Assembly: GCA_018661145.1 (NCBI GenBank)
Contig: JABJIU010000125.1
Coordinates: 1-7,925, forward strand
Direction of reading: 5' to 3'
Source: Pseudomonadota bacterium
Lineage (GTDB): Bacteria; Pseudomonadota; Gammaproteobacteria; Arenicellales; UBA868
DNA: 7,925 nt
Positions 6,799 to 7,925 of this stretch are shown one piece after another. The position numbers were made by a program, and so were the translations under genes. Position 1 is the stretch's first letter; each line of letters begins with the position of its first letter. Under the pieces are notes generated by a model, which was not told the origin of the DNA, ran no database searches, and was given only the letters and a program-made list of their open reading frames with translations.

Positions 6799-7518
6799 CA
6801 GGAAATATCGGGTTCATTTGCAATTGCTTTCTCCCTGATTGGCGCACTGGATGCCGATCTTATGGAGATTGTTGGGCTTTCTATCAGGGTCAGTCTGTTT
6901 GCGGTGGGGCTCTCTTTGCTAATCGGCCTGCCGGCGGGGGCGGCCATAGCCATCGGGCGATTCCCCGGGCGATTTGGCCTCATCGTGATCAGTAACTCGT
7001 TAATGGGAATGCCGCCGGTGGTTATCGGACTGCTGGTCTATCTCGGGCTCTCACGGACAGGTCCGTTTGGGGTGCTGGGCCTGCTGTATACCCCCACCGC
7101 AATGGTGATTGCTCAGACGCTCCTGATTACGCCCATCGTGATCGCGCTCGCCCGCCAGACCATAGATGAGTTGAACTCAGAGTATGCGGAGTATTTCGCG
7201 TCGATTGCCATCAGTTTGAGGCATCGCGTCATGACGCTGCTCTGGGAAGGGCGGTACGGACTGATGACGGTCTGTCTTGCGGGATTTGGTAGGGCAATCT
7301 CGGAAGTCGGCGCCGTGATGATTGTTGGCGGAAACATTGATCACCTGACCCGAGTCATGACGACGGCAATTGCCCTGGAAACTTCCAAAGGAGATCTGGA
7401 ACTGGCAATGGCGCTCGGCATCATCCTGATGCTGCTAGCCTTAACGGTGAATCTCCTGTTGGCCTTCGTCCGGCCAACCGAGACCTTCGGCAAGAAGAAC
7501 GCCGCGGCGACCTACTGA
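6796..7518 (+). CDS. tupB: Tungstate ABC transporter, permease subunit
   Basis: TupB forms the inner-membrane channel of the tungstate importer, receiving the oxyanion from TupA and powered by the ATPase TupC. The 240-residue protein is strongly hydrophobic, with about five membrane segments near residues 28-53, 60-84, 94-119, 155-178 and 203-225. Family-typical stretches are NSLMGMPPVVIGLLVYLGLS (67-86), GLLYTPTAMVIAQ (95-107), GFGRAISEVGAVMIVGGNI (163-181) and TTAIALETSKGD (189-200). These fit TupB better than the general ModB family. The ATPase-contacting loop at about 132-150 (EYFASIAISLRHRVMTLLW) is a degenerate EAA motif. The ATG at 6796 is chosen because an in-frame TTG at 6739 lies inside the -35 box; no clear ribosome site precedes the ATG. 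The gene is followed after 27 bases by tupA. Confidence 0.88.
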   Translation: MQEISGSFAIAFSLIGALDADLMEIVGLSIRVSLFAVGLSLLIGLPAGAAIAIGRFPGRFGLIVISNSLMGMPPVVIGLLVYLGLSRTGPFGVLGLLYTPTAMVIAQTLLITPIVIALARQTIDELNSEYAEYFASIAISLRHRVMTLLWEGRYGLMTVCLAGFGRAISEVGAVMIVGGNIDHLTRVMTTAIALETSKGDLELAMALGIILMLLALTVNLLLAFVRPTETFGKKNAAATY

Positions 7519-7545
7519 ATAAGGAAAGGTCAGGAAATCCCCAAA

Positions 7546-7925
7546 ATGTATCAGCGCATTCTTCAAGTCAAGCTTTACTGCCGCGGAAGAAATTCTCTGC
7601 TGCACAGTGCCCTGCTTGCGGTGGTGTTGCTAAGTTGTATTCCTCTTGGCGTGAACGCGGATCGCGATGTGCTCGTCCTCCAGTCGACCACCTCAACCGC
7701 CAACTCCGGTTTTTATGATCATGTTCTTCCCCTCTTTGAGAAGGCGCACGGGATTAAAGTCAACGTGGTTGCGGTGGGGACCGGGCAGGCGATCCGGAAT
7801 GCGATCCGCGGTGATGGCGATGTCCTGCTGGTCCACGCCGAATCCGATGAAAAACAGTTTGTCCAGGACGGCTGGGGGCTGAAACGCTTTGATCTCATGT
7901 TCAACGACTTCCTTCTGGTCGGTCC
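7546..7925 (+). CDS. tupA: Tungstate ABC transporter, periplasmic binding protein (3' truncated)
   Basis: TupA captures tungstate in the periplasm and delivers it to TupB. The first 126 codons are present and the frame is open to the window edge. A signal peptide is visible: a long basic n-region (1-21), hydrophobic core ALLAVVLLSCIPLG (22-35) and a likely signal peptidase I site after VNA (38/39). Mature-protein signatures are LQSTTSTANSGF (45-56), which aligns with the family's TTTS ligand motif with Ser in the first place, then VVAVGTGQAI (74-83), DVLLVHAESDEKQFV (92-106) and FNDFLLVG (119-126). The ATG at 7546 is preceded by CAGGA (7531-7535) ten bases upstream. LLSC at 28-31 is a weak lipobox, so a lipoprotein is possible but less likely. 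The missing part lies beyond the window, and tupC would be expected next. Confidence 0.85.
   Translation, partial: MYQRILQVKLYCRGRNSLLHSALLAVVLLSCIPLGVNADRDVLVLQSTTSTANSGFYDHVLPLFEKAHGIKVNVVAVGTGQAIRNAIRGDGDVLLVHAESDEKQFVQDGWGLKRFDLMFNDFLLVG

Noticed and set aside
1..7925. CRISPR arrays, tRNA or rRNA genes, insertion sequences, prophage or toxin-antitoxin modules
   Set aside because: No spaced repeat arrays, cloverleaf-like sequence, transposase motifs or terminal repeats were seen. The window is filled by housekeeping and transport genes.

Overview
The window is chromosomal DNA of a Gram-negative bacterium, most likely a gammaproteobacterium. The gene set (TypA/BipA, an E. coli-type PEP synthase with its DUF299 regulator, RimO) and the closeness of the protein motifs to gammaproteobacterial versions support this. 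The divergent ppsA/ppsR layout resembles what I recall from Pseudomonas. Genus cannot be read from the sequence. Base composition looks mid-50s % GC by eye, except for a short A/T-rich stretch before the tungstate transporter genes. Coding density is high, and the longest gap without a gene is about 145 bases.

Layout, left to right. (1) The last 37 codons of a DMT/EamA-type membrane transporter, closed by a good intrinsic terminator. (2) typA (bipA), a complete translational GTPase with its own sigma70-like promoter. (3) ppsA on the minus strand, convergent with typA, with only 9 bases between the stop codons. (4) ppsR on the plus strand, divergent from ppsA across a 69-base shared control region. 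(5) rimO, 10 bases after ppsR and probably in the same transcript. (6) After an A/T-rich gap with a strong promoter and a large inverted repeat, tupB and the first part of tupA, the permease and periplasmic binding protein of a tungstate ABC transporter. The right edge cuts tupA, and the ATPase (tupC) is not in the window.

How the genes fit together. PpsA makes phosphoenolpyruvate from pyruvate and ATP for gluconeogenesis. PpsR is the bifunctional kinase/phosphorylase that switches PpsA off and on, and the residues it acts on (Thr414, with the catalytic His416) are present here. RimO modifies ribosomal protein S12 and TypA acts on the ribosome, so the left and middle of the window are core metabolism and translation. 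TupB and TupA import tungstate, presumably for tungsten or molybdenum enzymes encoded elsewhere.

No clearly new system is visible. The most interesting non-coding signal is an 11-7-11 inverted repeat (one mismatch) running from just after the tupB -10 box through the tupB start codon. It is a good candidate for an oxyanion-responsive operator or a translation-controlling hairpin.
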